Shown here: positions 11,192 to 21,350 of the stretch, in pieces
Numbering within the stretch: the stretch's first letter is position 1
Layout: each line of letters starts with the position of its first letter
From: Nemertoderma westbladi
Lineage: Eukaryota > Xenacoelomorpha > Nemertodermatida > Nemertodermatidae
Length of the DNA stretch: 64,000 bases
Direction: 5' to 3'
Assembly (NCBI GenBank): GCA_032718475.1
Contig: JAUCBJ010007849.1
Span: 1-64,000, forward strand
Made by a program: the position numbers and the translations under genes
Notes under the pieces: generated by a model
What the model saw: the letters and a program-made list of their open reading frames with translations, nothing else
Database searches by the model: none
Told to the model about the DNA's origin: nothing

Positions 11192-14100
11192 TCATACACC
11201 CACTCCAGACGTATCACGTTGGGGAGATGTTTGAGGAATTAGGGAGGTGGTCGTGGGAAGAGTGTCTTGCCTTCCATAGTTTCCGGAGAGTTCTCTGTCT
11301 CTTTCCAGTAAACATAAACGACCAACTGGGCGGTTGAGTTGTTGCGTCTCAAAGATTATGCCTGGCTTCTTGAAGTTACGCCGCATGACGACGAGTTCTA
11401 CCGAGCGTACTAAACCATCATCCGAGATGTGGGTCTCGATGATACGACCTGTCTGCCACCGTTTACGTGGGAGGTCTGGATCTACAATAAGCACCATATC
11501 TCCGGCGCTGACGTTTTCTTGCTGCGCAAACCACTTAGTTCGAAGTTGTAGCGTGGGCAGATAATGTTTCTCGAAATGGTCAGCGAAACGACGGGATAGC
11601 AACTGCATAAGTTGCCAAGTTCGACGGCAGTATTCGTCTCCGTCGGCAATCTCCGATCGTGGGAGCATGGCTACAGGTTTCTTCAGTAGGAAGTGCGCGG
11701 GTGTTAGCGCTTCCAGGGAATCGGGACTCGATGAGACTGGCATAAGCGGTCTCTCGTTGAGATAGGCAGCTATTTCCTCCATTAATGTCCGCAAAAGTTC
11801 GTCGGTGAGATACGCGCGGCATGGCACTATAAAGTGAAATGCGGTCTTAACACTTCTAATTAATCTCTCCCAACTTCCTCCCCACCAAGGGGCGTCGGCG
11901 GCGTTGAAGGTCCAGCTAGACGCTGTTATCCTTAGCTGATCGTCCACCTGTCTTTGGTTCCAGTCCTTCACGTAAGCCTGTATTTCGTTGTTGGCACCAA
12001 TGAAGTTCGTTCCCTTATCCGATCTCATGGTATTACTCGTCCCGAAGCGAGCGATCTGTCGGCGTAAACTTAATACGAAGCTGTTGGTAGATAGATCGTT
12101 CACCATATCGAGATGGATGGCTCTACAAGTCATGCATACGAAGATGACACACCATCTCTTGACTATAGTCCTAGCACGATATACTTCAATAGGGCCAAAT
12201 AAATCTACACCAGTATTAGTAAAAGGTGGTTCATAGAAGCTTACTCGTTCCCTAGGTAATTCTGCCTCTCGCTGTGTTAAAGGCCTACTGAATGCTTTCC
12301 TACAGGGTATGCAGTTCCTAAGAACTTGGTTCAGAGCTCTACGGGGTTTATAAAAATAATAGCGAGTTCGGATTTTGCTAAGAACTCGTTCTCTACCAGC
12401 ATGATAAAGTTTGCTGTGAACATCTACAATCATCTTGATTTGTACTTCAAGATTTCTAATGAGTATGGGGTATTTAGTGTCAAAGGATAATGGTGCATTG
12501 GTGAGCCTTCCTCCAACACGTATTAACCCATCTATCATTGTGCTAGAGAAGCGATCCCTTAAGCGCATCTGCGGATTTCTCAACAACAGGAAATACTTAT
12601 CGGAATCCTCATAGCATTGCAGGAGTCTCAGTATCTGCTTATTGGTTTCTTCATGCTCCTGGTAACTAATTTTCTCCTTTAGAAACCGGTCGGATGTCTT
12701 ATATTTGGGTAAATTTTTAATAACATGAACTTGCGCAGATGTCAATGGAGCGGTATCACTAATGGTCTTCGTCCTGGAGTAGTGATGATGAAAACATCTC
12801 CTTAAATATGTGACGGCTTTACAGAGCCGATTCCAGGAACTGTAGTGATGCATTGCTCTCTGCAGCAGGGGTGAGATTCCTTGCGAGACGTCTGGTATTC
12901 CAGATTTCCAATCTCTATATCTAATTTCCACAACAGACTTATTTGTGGCGAGGGATTGTGGATCCGAAGCATCATTTCCGGAAGTATGTAATACAGATAG
13001 ATCGATCGTCGGTTTAAATAACTTCGATTTACTCGCCCGGGTTTTAGGGTTGACTGTCTCCGCTCCCTTGGCTTGTCTAATCTCCGCCGTAGTAAGGTGA
13101 GGAGGCCATTCATCCTCTTCCTTGCTCAGGAAGTCGGGTCCACCCAACCAGTCTGGAGTATCTATCAGTTCCTGTGGAGTTGCTCCCCTGGAGGCGATAT
13201 CGGCTGGATTAATCGTACCAGGGCAATGTCTCCATTGATCTATCTTTGTGCGACTAAGAATAATAGCTACCCTGTTAGTAACAAAAACGCTGAACTGACA
13301 GACTTCATTGGTTAGATACTCCAACACGAGTAAAGCGTCGGTCCAATAAACCGTTTTCTCCAGTGGATAGTCGATTTGTTCTGTTACGTTCCGGCCGATG
13401 GCTGTAGTGTATAAAGCCGCCTTTAACTCCGCTCGAGGAACCTTTAACTTGTTGTTAATCAATGCCTTAGAGGTAACCAAGGCGACTTTGATTCCATCCG
13501 GAGTTTCGACTCGCAGATATGCTACTATACCTATTCCCATGTCGCTGGCGTCTCCAAACACATGGAGTTGATAGGAATACGTAGGAAGAACATGACCAAA
13601 ATATGCACGGGAAATTATAAAGTTCTCGATGGCCAGTAGAGAATCTTCCCATTTCATCCATTTCTTCAACAGTTCTCCCTTAAGCGGATCGTCCCATGAG
13701 TGGTTTTCAAGCCACATTTGTTGTACTAAACTCCGAGCAATCAATATAACTGGGCTAATAAATCCTAATGGGTCGAAATAAGTGCTCAGGATACTTAAAC
13801 AAATCCGTTTGGTCCGAACTGGATTATCTCGCTGTTTGAGCTGAAAAAACAGGATATCTCTTTCAGTGTCCCACTTCAAGCCAAGCGTCTTGGTTTCTGG
13901 AAGATCATCCTTTATTAAGTCTAGGTCTTTCGCTCCTCGGTCTTCTACCGGTATCGCTTCCAGAAACTCACGGGAGTTGCTGGTGAATTTCGTCAGTCGA
14001 AATCCACCTCTTTTCAAACACTCTACCGTTCCTTTCGCGACATCAATGGCTTCTTCTACTGATGGAAGGGACCTTAAATTGTCGTCCATGTATATATTAC

Positions 14101-15268
14101 GCTTGATGTTGTCTATCACCTCTTTTGAGAAGGCGTCTCGGTTGTCATTCGCAGTGGTCCGCACCACGGAGCAGGCGTTGGAAGGGCTTGATATGATCCC
14201 AAAAGCCTGGATGGTCATCCAGTACTCTACCGGTTTCTGGTTGAGATCTCCTTCAGGCCACCACAGAAATCTCAGGCTGTCTCTATCTCTATCCAGCGCC
14301 TTGACTTGTAAGAACATTCCTTCTATATCGGAGGCGAATGCGATGGAATATTGTCTTAATCTTAAAAGTATTCCCAACAAAGATTGGAGTAAGTTGGGTC
14401 CTGGTAACAACTCGGAATTGAGGGATTGGCCCATATATAGGGCGGAGCCATCGAATACGACTCGTACTTCGTGGGGTTTACCGGGTTTGGGAACGTAATG
14501 ATGTGTTAAGTAATACGTTCTCTCAGTCACTGGTGTTCCTTCCGGTACTTGCTCCGCGTATCCCTTTGTTATAAATTTCTTCAACTGAGTTTGGTACATT
14601 TCTTTAGCTGAAGCATTAGCCGTAAGGCGTCGATGCAATTGAGCAATTCTTTTCTCTGCCAAGGGTCTGTTATTTATAAATCTAGGTTCACGTTTTCGAA
14701 ATGGTAGGCCGATTTCATATCTACCTTGGTCCTTTAAAAAACGTGTAGTTGTTTCCTGGATTTGCTTGGCTCTTTCTTCTTCTATCAATAGGGCCTTATC
14801 GTATGAATTGGGCTCTACCAGTTCTTGAGTAAAGAATCGTACGGCGAGTTCGTCCCGAGTTCTAGCGTTGCAGCGCTCTATCTCATCATTTAGTTCGTCA
14901 TTGTAATCAATGGGCCCCGATGGGCGAATCAGTTGACATAGGTTCACCTGGTTTTTCCACGTTTTGTTTTCTGTAAGTAGGTCGATTGTGTTCTCTTCAT
15001 CGAAGAGTTGGTAGATGTCGTCATTATCTGAGGAGTATGGTGTTCCCTCAGTTAGTTCGTCCACCTCACTGCTCTCCACTTCCCCATCGTTTACTTGGTA
15101 TATTCGTTCTTGTGGCATTCTCTCTTCGAGAGTTCTGCGGGAAGGGCCAGTAAAGTACCAACCTACTCTAGTTCTTACCGCATAGGTTTGCAGTGGCTGC
15201 GGTTGAGCAGGCCGTTTCTCCAATGTCTCGAGCGCCTCATGCGCGTTTTGGCCGATGAGTATTTGCAC
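11192..15268 (-). CDS. BEL/Pao pol: protease end, reverse transcriptase, RNase H, integrase
   Basis: This polyprotein copies the element's RNA into DNA and integrates it. The frame is open from 15328, just after the TGA that ends gag-protease and in the same frame. The first listed codon (15268) is GTG, so this is not an independent start. Residues near 2-13 (ILIGQNAHEAL) complete the protease. RT carries VVFDGSA, then YMDD at residues 393-396, and YFDPLGFISP, typical of BEL/Pao. RNase H has FGDAS with Asp near 573. Integrase has an H-C zinc region (HAGRERVLSKI...CIPC) and a catalytic triad: D1022 (GVDLFGP), D1084 (SDKGTNF), E1134 (WWGGSWERL). A C-terminal DNA-binding region follows. All 1358 codons are intact. 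Confidence 0.93.
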   Translation of the reverse strand: MQILIGQNAHEALETLEKRPAQPQPLQTYAVRTRVGWYFTGPSRRTLEERMPQERIYQVNDGEVESSEVDELTEGTPYSSDNDDIYQLFDEENTIDLLTENKTWKNQVNLCQLIRPSGPIDYNDELNDEIERCNARTRDELAVRFFTQELVEPNSYDKALLIEEERAKQIQETTTRFLKDQGRYEIGLPFRKREPRFINNRPLAEKRIAQLHRRLTANASAKEMYQTQLKKFITKGYAEQVPEGTPVTERTYYLTHHYVPKPGKPHEVRVVFDGSALYMGQSLNSELLPGPNLLQSLLGILLRLRQYSIAFASDIEGMFLQVKALDRDRDSLRFLWWPEGDLNQKPVEYWMTIQAFGIISSPSNACSVVRTTANDNRDAFSKEVIDNIKRNIYMDDNLRSLPSVEEAIDVAKGTVECLKRGGFRLTKFTSNSREFLEAIPVEDRGAKDLDLIKDDLPETKTLGLKWDTERDILFFQLKQRDNPVRTKRICLSILSTYFDPLGFISPVILIARSLVQQMWLENHSWDDPLKGELLKKWMKWEDSLLAIENFIISRAYFGHVLPTYSYQLHVFGDASDMGIGIVAYLRVETPDGIKVALVTSKALINNKLKVPRAELKAALYTTAIGRNVTEQIDYPLEKTVYWTDALLVLEYLTNEVCQFSVFVTNRVAIILSRTKIDQWRHCPGTINPADIASRGATPQELIDTPDWLGGPDFLSKEEDEWPPHLTTAEIRQAKGAETVNPKTRASKSKLFKPTIDLSVLHTSGNDASDPQSLATNKSVVEIRYRDWKSGIPDVSQGISPLLQRAMHHYSSWNRLCKAVTYLRRCFHHHYSRTKTISDTAPLTSAQVHVIKNLPKYKTSDRFLKEKISYQEHEETNKQILRLLQCYEDSDKYFLLLRNPQMRLRDRFSSTMIDGLIRVGGRLTNAPLSFDTKYPILIRNLEVQIKMIVDVHSKLYHAGRERVLSKIRTRYYFYKPRRALNQVLRNCIPCRKAFSRPLTQREAELPRERVSFYEPPFTNTGVDLFGPIEVYRARTIVKRWCVIFVCMTCRAIHLDMVNDLSTNSFVLSLRRQIARFGTSNTMRSDKGTNFIGANNEIQAYVKDWNQRQVDDQLRITASSWTFNAADAPWWGGSWERLIRSVKTAFHFIVPCRAYLTDELLRTLMEEIAAYLNERPLMPVSSSPDSLEALTPAHFLLKKPVAMLPRSEIADGDEYCRRTWQLMQLLSRRFADHFEKHYLPTLQLRTKWFAQQENVSAGDMVLIVDPDLPRKRWQTGRIIETHISDDGLVRSVELVVMRRNFKKPGIIFETQQLNRPVGRLCLLERDRELSGNYGRQDTLPTTTSLIPQTSPQRDTSGVGV

Positions 15269-15328
15269 TCCAGGATAATCTGTCTGGAATCGAGGTATCT
15301 TAAGATGTTGGATGCTCTCATCCTCGTC

Positions 15329-15331
15329 TCA
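15329..15331 (-). promoter_or_regulatory. In-frame TGA between gag-protease and the rest of pol
   Basis: The 3.96-kb gag-protease frame and the 4.1-kb pol frame share the same phase and are separated by this single TGA (context AAT-TGA-GAC). It falls inside the protease, between the DSGS active site and the ILIG motif. Expression of RT and integrase would need stop-codon readthrough, or the TGA is a C-to-T change of a CGA arginine codon. The sequence cannot separate these options. Confidence 0.6.
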
Positions 15332-18300
15332 ATTATAAAGGTCTGCTTGAGTAGTAGCGAAGTTCTTTATAGCCACCATTTTTACCGACCTTATACCTTG
15401 TGCTCCTAATTTATCCTGGGGGGTGGACAACACACCTACATAGTAATCTGCCATTAGGGTAGATTTCCAAACCTGCATAATTCCTGACATATTCAATTTA
15501 GTCCGGAATTTGGGTTGTCCAGCAAAGATATCTTCGGCTAGTTCTTGATCGATGAATGTTCCTGTGCTGCCGGAGTCAAGGAGGGCGTTCACTATGTAAC
15601 TTTTGTTAGGACCATGAACTCTTACCTGCACTACAGGAAATTCTCTGATTCCTATGTTGGAAGTTGGAGCTTTCCAAGATGGTTGTCTGGCAAAAGTAGT
15701 TGTGGGGAACTCATTGTCGGTGTCCTTTTCATAAGTAAGTGCTCGATACACCGCGGTATTGATTAGATAACAGGATTCGTTGGCGTCGGAGAATTCGTCA
15801 GTATAGAATCCTTCCATCTCAGATTCTTGATCAGTGTCATTTACATCACTGAATTGGACATGTAGTTCGGGCTCACTTACCTGACTCGGGTTGTCTCGTT
15901 CGAACTCACTGTGTAACAAGATGTGATGTTTCGCGCCACACTTTGCACACTTTACGTCGGAGTAACAGGTTCGCCGTTGGTGTCCTGGTCTGAGGCAATT
16001 ATAGCATAACCGCTTATCCCACACGACTGCACGTCTGTCTACAAGGGATTTCTTTAGAAATTCAGCACACGCACTCAAACGGTGGGTCCCGTCGCACAGC
16101 GCACAGTTAGGTTTTATGTTACTCACTTTACCTTGGGTAACTTGATGCACTCTCGTTCTTTCTTCGGGCTTTCTTCCGTGCATTCTGTTAGGAGACTGAG
16201 GAGGGGTCTTGGCAACCTGTTCTCTCCTATCGTTGGTTCGAGCCTTGTATTTACTTACGTCTTTTGAGGTTTTGTTAACGTAGTAAAATTTGTCAGTGTC
16301 TTTTCCTCTGTCCTCTTCTTGAGAAGCTTGGCTTTCGCCGTCGTCAGTGTAACACACTGGTGTTACTCTTCTCCTAGAAACGTGTTTCTCACTTACCTTA
16401 TTTTCCGATGTTTTCTCTCTGGACTGCTTGATGAGTTGTAGTTTTACTTCACCATCTAAGAAGGACATGAGATCGGCCATGGTAGGGCTTCGTCGTTGCT
16501 GCTCATTCATATACAACACTTTCTTGTCCCAACGTGTACATACTCCACCCTTTGGTAAAGTAGAGACTATGGCTCCAATAACCATGGAACTCTGATATTC
16601 ATGAGACTTACCTAACCAGTCCAATTGTCTACAGATCTCCTGAATCTCATCGGAAAACTCTATAATCCCGCTACTAAGAAAGTTTCGGGGGGCTACTAAT
16701 TTTGCATACAAATACTTAGCTATGTTATCCTTGTTACCATACCTGATGTTTAATGTATCCCAAACTTGTCTTAATCCTTCTGGATGTCCAATAAACTTTA
16801 ACGCCATTAACTTGGGAGGTCCTTCCAAGCACTTGATGAGGAATCTAAGTTTCTCTCCGTTAGATAGTACAGAGTTCTGCATGCTATCTTTGTAATATTC
16901 ATTAAAAGGTAACCATTTCATCTCATCTCCATTGAATTTGACGATTTCTCCCACTTTGACCGCTTGGCGGGCTTCTGTACTAGCCATCTGACGCGTAAAG
17001 CTTTCTTGGGCCATCATGTTATTTAATATCGAATTATCGGTATATAAATTTCTCGGATTATTATCAGGTCTATAGGGAATATCATTAACAACAGGTTTAT
17101 AATCACCCTTAATAGGGTTTGCTATAGGAGTTTCTACTTCACTAGCAGTATAGATGCGTGTAGGCTCCACACCTTGCGCATGTAATACTTCAGACCTAAC
17201 AGGTTGACACAATGTTACTGGGGGTATTGGTATCGCTTTTTGTATATTGACTAATTTGTCGCGTTCTAGCGCGATACTTTGCTGCACTTCTTGCAATTCG
17301 GCCCTACCTTCCCTTACTGTTCCCTTAAGTTGGTGTACAGTCTCCTGCATCTGTCCGAGCAGGAGATTCATCCCCCGCCGTCCCTCCTCTACCCACTCGA
17401 CCGCCGAAGCGGGAGTCGCCAACATTGTAGCGGGCTGACGCGGGACGACGGGAGACAAATCCTTGATTTCTCTCTCAGCTTCCAGGACAGGGATATTCTC
17501 ATGGACTGTTCTACCGGGTACAGGCAGTGTAGTACTGTGTAAAGGGAATTTAGAGTTAAGCACTGGAAGTACAGGGGTCTCTAGCACAGGAGTGACTTGG
17601 GGAACGACAGGCCTAATTATTTCAGGCTCATCAACTATAGTAGGGAGTTTTTTGACTTTAATAATTTGGTCTGTAGGTTCTATACTACTCAAGTCTGTGC
17701 TAGCTAGTTGTCTTCTAACTGCTGGGGGCAAATCAGGCAATTTGTGACGGTGAGATGTTTTTCTACGCCTGTTTAGACGAGATCTATTTCCTCCGCCTTC
17801 AGGATCGGTGGTATCGCCTTCCTCCGATGATGTGTATCCTTGGCGTTTGGGAGTAGATCGTCTCATCATCTGCATTTGACTAGCAGTTAACTGTTTATTT
17901 ATGCAGTCTTGCGTCTCTTGCAGATTTTCCAACTCCAGTTGGGTAGTCTCCTCAGACGCTCTCCGTTCTGCTTCTGCCACTGCCTTTGCCGCCTTTCTTT
18001 CCGCTGCTACTGCTGCTGCCTCTCTTTCCACTTCTGCCATTGCCGCTGCTACTGCTGCTGCCTTTCTTTCCACTTCTGCTTCTGCCATTACCGCTGCTAC
18101 TGCTGCTGCCTTTCGGTCCTCTATCCGTCTTTTCTTTACTTGTTCTTCTTGGACTCTAGCGAGGCGGAGTTTTTCATCAAATTTAGCTTGGTTTGCAGCT
18201 AACATTTCCGCATCGATTGAGTCCAACACAAGCTTGGTTCCTTCACTATTAGGGGAAAGTCCAGACAGCCGTCTCCTCAACTCTTCATCACCCAAGAAAC

Positions 18301-19291
18301 GTTGATAGTCTGACAGATAGATGTCTATGGCGTCTCTCGAGGGCGGCTTCTCTGCTGCTGTCTCTTCGCTTTCCACTTGAGAAAGGGTGGCATCGGTTGG
18401 TTCTTCATAGGTTGGTCTCTCAGCCAGCTGGGATTTCCACTGGGCCGTTTCTTGAACTTTGAGACCTACCCGCTGGAACCAAGTCTTGACAGCAACTTGC
18501 AGCGACGTGTCCTGTCTTCTTTTAGAAGTTTCCTCAAAGGCTGATAGGATTAGTCTAATGCGTAGGGTTCTTTCGCGTACTTGATATAGCAGCTCTTCCT
18601 GCTCTTGCGGTCCTTGGGGTTGTCGAAACAGTTGTTCTTCTAATCGCTCTAAGGAGCCGAAGAATCCCTGCACATATCCTGCTGCCGACCTCTTCCAAAC
18701 AGCTGGATCCATCGTATCTTTAGTCACTCCCATCCTGTGTATGTCTTCCCAAGTAGCTTCGGACAAATCTAACAGGAGTCCGGGTCTGGGAAAGTTCCAT
18801 TGTGACTCGACAATAGACATCAATTCTTCCCTGGCGTATCCCGCATAACTATCTTGGGTCGCTCGCTTACTTCTCGCCCAATCAGCTTGATGTTCCTCCA
18901 CCGCAATCAATATTGTAGTTAGCACTGCGGCAGGAAGGGTGAGAAGGGGATCCGAGTAGGCTGTAGCCGCCATCTGCACTCCGCGTTCGGGGGTCAGCTC
19001 TACAGTATCCGAACTACTGGAGCTATCGGGTCGCTGGGAACGAGTTTCTTGACTAGGCTGTTGCTGCTGTTGGACAGCTGCTTCCTGGTTCCGTTTGACT
19101 TGGGCCCGAGTGCCGATGATAGACCTACGGTGTTGGATTAGCTTAGGGTCTGATACTACTACTGGAGGGATGACCTTTCTTTCAGTAGGAGGTGAGCTGA
19201 ACTCCTTTCTTAATCGCTCCACACTTCTATCGGTGTCACAGATGGTTGTATCGATTAGACTGTCTGACAGGGTTTGCTGGGTGTCAGACAT
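15329..19291 (-). CDS. BEL/Pao gag with aspartic protease domain
   Basis: 1320 codons from a true ATG (19289-19291). This encodes the capsid polyprotein that packages element RNA, plus the protease. The N-terminal region is Ser/Gln-rich. A long Ala/Glu-rich coiled coil (about residues 380-455) consists of repeated AAAVAA(V/A)MAE units. A capsid-like helical region typical of BEL Gag follows (VKFNGDEMKWLPFNEYYKD, about 780 onward). Then come zinc knuckles, CALCDGTHRLSAC and CYNCLRPGHQRRTC (1096-1109), and a further CAKCGAKHH. The protease active site LLDSGSTGTFID has its Asp at residue 1239. The frame ends in TGA before the protease is complete, and pol continues in phase. It is intact otherwise. 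Confidence 0.92.
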   Translation of the reverse strand: MSDTQQTLSDSLIDTTICDTDRSVERLRKEFSSPPTERKVIPPVVVSDPKLIQHRRSIIGTRAQVKRNQEAAVQQQQQPSQETRSQRPDSSSSSDTVELTPERGVQMAATAYSDPLLTLPAAVLTTILIAVEEHQADWARSKRATQDSYAGYAREELMSIVESQWNFPRPGLLLDLSEATWEDIHRMGVTKDTMDPAVWKRSAAGYVQGFFGSLERLEEQLFRQPQGPQEQEELLYQVRERTLRIRLILSAFEETSKRRQDTSLQVAVKTWFQRVGLKVQETAQWKSQLAERPTYEEPTDATLSQVESEETAAEKPPSRDAIDIYLSDYQRFLGDEELRRRLSGLSPNSEGTKLVLDSIDAEMLAANQAKFDEKLRLARVQEEQVKKRRIEDRKAAAVAAVMAEAEVERKAAAVAAAMAEVEREAAAVAAERKAAKAVAEAERRASEETTQLELENLQETQDCINKQLTASQMQMMRRSTPKRQGYTSSEEGDTTDPEGGGNRSRLNRRRKTSHRHKLPDLPPAVRRQLASTDLSSIEPTDQIIKVKKLPTIVDEPEIIRPVVPQVTPVLETPVLPVLNSKFPLHSTTLPVPGRTVHENIPVLEAEREIKDLSPVVPRQPATMLATPASAVEWVEEGRRGMNLLLGQMQETVHQLKGTVREGRAELQEVQQSIALERDKLVNIQKAIPIPPVTLCQPVRSEVLHAQGVEPTRIYTASEVETPIANPIKGDYKPVVNDIPYRPDNNPRNLYTDNSILNNMMAQESFTRQMASTEARQAVKVGEIVKFNGDEMKWLPFNEYYKDSMQNSVLSNGEKLRFLIKCLEGPPKLMALKFIGHPEGLRQVWDTLNIRYGNKDNIAKYLYAKLVAPRNFLSSGIIEFSDEIQEICRQLDWLGKSHEYQSSMVIGAIVSTLPKGGVCTRWDKKVLYMNEQQRRSPTMADLMSFLDGEVKLQLIKQSREKTSENKVSEKHVSRRRVTPVCYTDDGESQASQEEDRGKDTDKFYYVNKTSKDVSKYKARTNDRREQVAKTPPQSPNRMHGRKPEERTRVHQVTQGKVSNIKPNCALCDGTHRLSACAEFLKKSLVDRRAVVWDKRLCYNCLRPGHQRRTCYSDVKCAKCGAKHHILLHSEFERDNPSQVSEPELHVQFSDVNDTDQESEMEGFYTDEFSDANESCYLINTAVYRALTYEKDTDNEFPTTTFARQPSWKAPTSNIGIREFPVVQVRVHGPNKSYIVNALLDSGSTGTFIDQELAEDIFAGQPKFRTKLNMSGIMQVWKSTLMADYYVGVLSTPQDKLGAQGIRSVKMVAIKNFATTQADLYN

Positions 19292-19399
19292 GTTTAGCTA
19301 TTCGGTTGAATGCCTGCTGCTATAGTTACAGTTAAAGCAAGTCTAGTACTGCAGTATGACCGTTGGCCTAGTACCGGTAATTTATTACAGTATATTAGA

Positions 19400-19640
19400 A
19401 TACCGGTATACACTTATAATATATATAAGTATTGCAAACTAGGTTTGTTACAGAGTACCGGTATATAATTTTAGCACAAATATATATAAATATATAATAG
19501 GCCTATCGTGAATACCGGTATACAGCCTACACTTATAGTATATAAGTATAATTTTGGTCTAGAATTAATTACAGAATACCGGTATAATTTTAGCCTAAAT
19601 TTATAGAAATAAAGATAATAGGCCTATCGTGAATACCGGT
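19400..19640. repeat. 121-bp degenerate tandem duplication
   Basis: Two copies offset by 121 bp, each ending in ATAGGCCTATCGTGAATACC (19497 and 19618) and then GGTATA. Both include ACACTTATA(A/G)TATAT...AAGTAT and CCGGTATA-ATTTTAGC segments with small indels. It lies in the element leader. Confidence 0.75.
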
Positions 19641-21066
19641 ATATCAATTATTTAAATAATTGAATTTCTGAATTTTAAAGGTTACTTAGTTACTTTAACT
19701 TACTTTATTACCGTTATTTAAGCAGTAGTCCAACTGATATTGAGACCTAGTTGTTGTATGGCAGGCCTACTATTTATAAATCGTTTGAGTTGATTTATAA
19801 TATATATATACCCGTTTAAAATGGGTTTTGTCAATATTTGAAATAAATGTTATTATTTCTGGGGGGAGTCACTACACAGAAGCTGTGCGCTCTCAGTGGA
19901 GTGCTACTTATTGGACACTAAAACAGATTATTCTAATTTACCTAAGTTACTTAATACTACGAATTACGTACGATACGGGTGAGATTAATTTTCTAATTAA
20001 AACACAACAAAATATTATGTATGAAATTTTAGGGTAATTTTACAGGAAGTCTACAGACCAGTCTAACAAAGGGTTAGAATTCTGGTTATTACAACGGACA
20101 GGGTACTACGGTATTTGAAAATAATAAGTAGTAGTAAATATATTGCACTGTCCAGATAGGAAAATACCACCGCCTGACGACCTATAGCCGTATCGCTATA
20201 GGTACTACGTTATGTATCACGGAGTGTTCCTACCTGGAAGTTAATTACCGCGGACTACCAGATCCAACGTGCCTATTAACCACTTTACAACACAATACAC
20301 TGCCTACACACCAATTACTTTCGGAAAGCACTGTACACTAAACCCTAAATTAGGTACAAGTACTTATTAAAAACAGATAACTAGTAGTTAAATATACTTG
20401 AACAGTTAAAAGAACCACGGCATCTGCTGGAGTGACCAGAGCACAAAGTCACCAGTCTTTACCTACGCCAAGCAGCCCGTGTAGTACCGGGGTTAATTTA
20501 ACTATAACGGTATGTGTAACAAACACAATTACTGTAGGAATAAACTTGGGGACATGAATGTTGCGAATAATCGCATAAACTCTGAATAATAAATATTACG
20601 CTACCCGTACAGAATACTCAAACAAAATACAAACCAAACGCTGGCAGACTACCATCAAGCCTAAATAAACTACAGTATGTGCAGATTCCAAAATGGTTAG
20701 TTAGTATGCGTTCTAACACGGTAGTACGACTTATTCTTTAAGAGGGGATTGACCTTATAGCTCTGGCTGCCCCAACTTACTAACTGGCACTTTATCAGAC
20801 AAACTCTACACACGCCGTAATCTCTCCAAACCCAACAACAGTCCGACAACTATCCGGCCTACTAATTGTCTGTATAGACTGAGCAAGCTTACACGCCTTC
20901 TGCTCAAAACTGGCCTACAAATAAATAAAACTGACAGAAATAAGTAAGCTCCAAAAGAAACAAGGGGTGTACAGTCCCTAATCTCTTAAACAGCCTACCG
21001 GTATGCAATAATCAAAATCGAATAATACTAATGTACTTATACTGGAAGTACCGGTTAGGACAGTTA

Positions 21067-21290
21067 GGCCTACAGACCTACAGCAGTACCGGTTCAGGCA
21101 GTTAGGCCTACGGACCTACAGCAGTACCGGTTCAAGTAGTTGGGCCTACGGACCTATAGCAGTACCGATTCTGGCAGTTGGGCCTACGGACCTACAGCAG
21201 TACCGATTCTGGCAGTTGGGCCTACGGACCTACAGCAGTACCGATTCTGGCAGTTGGGCCTACGGACCTACGGCAGTACCGGTTCAGGTT
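21067..21290. repeat. 38-bp tandem repeat, about six copies
   Basis: Copies start at 21067, 21105, 21143, 21181, 21219 and 21257, each GGCCTACGGACCTACAGCAG followed by TACCG(A/G)TTC(T/A)GGCAGTTG. The three central copies are almost identical and the outer ones more diverged, as expected for an array growing from its middle. A 64-codon frame through it is an artefact. Confidence 0.93.
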
Positions 21291-21350
21291 TACCGGTTGA
21301 CCGGTACTTTCAACTTTATTGCTTACTGCAATAAAGACAATAACTGTTAT

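Larger units (their letters stand above)
19292..21350 (-). other. BEL element 5' leader, 2.06 kb
   Basis: Untranslated region between the 5' LTR and the gag ATG. It includes a 121-bp degenerate tandem duplication (about 19400-19640), a 38-bp tandem array (21067-21290) and at least seven copies of the palindrome TACCGGTA or close forms. The minus-strand bases directly after the LTR read ATAACAGTTATTGTCTTTAT. This lacks the TGG that would begin a canonical tRNA primer binding site. No ORF of merit. Confidence 0.7.

Noticed and set aside
13866-14498. 210-codon plus-strand ORF
   Set aside because: It is antisense to the conserved RT domain of the BEL pol ORF. A shadow frame.
17901-18305. Serine/alanine- and cysteine-rich plus-strand ORFs
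   Set aside because: They are antisense to the repetitive Ala/Glu coiled-coil codons of gag.
21140-21334. 64-codon ORF with repeated LGLRTYSSTD-like segments
   Set aside because: Produced by the 38-bp tandem repeat in the element leader.
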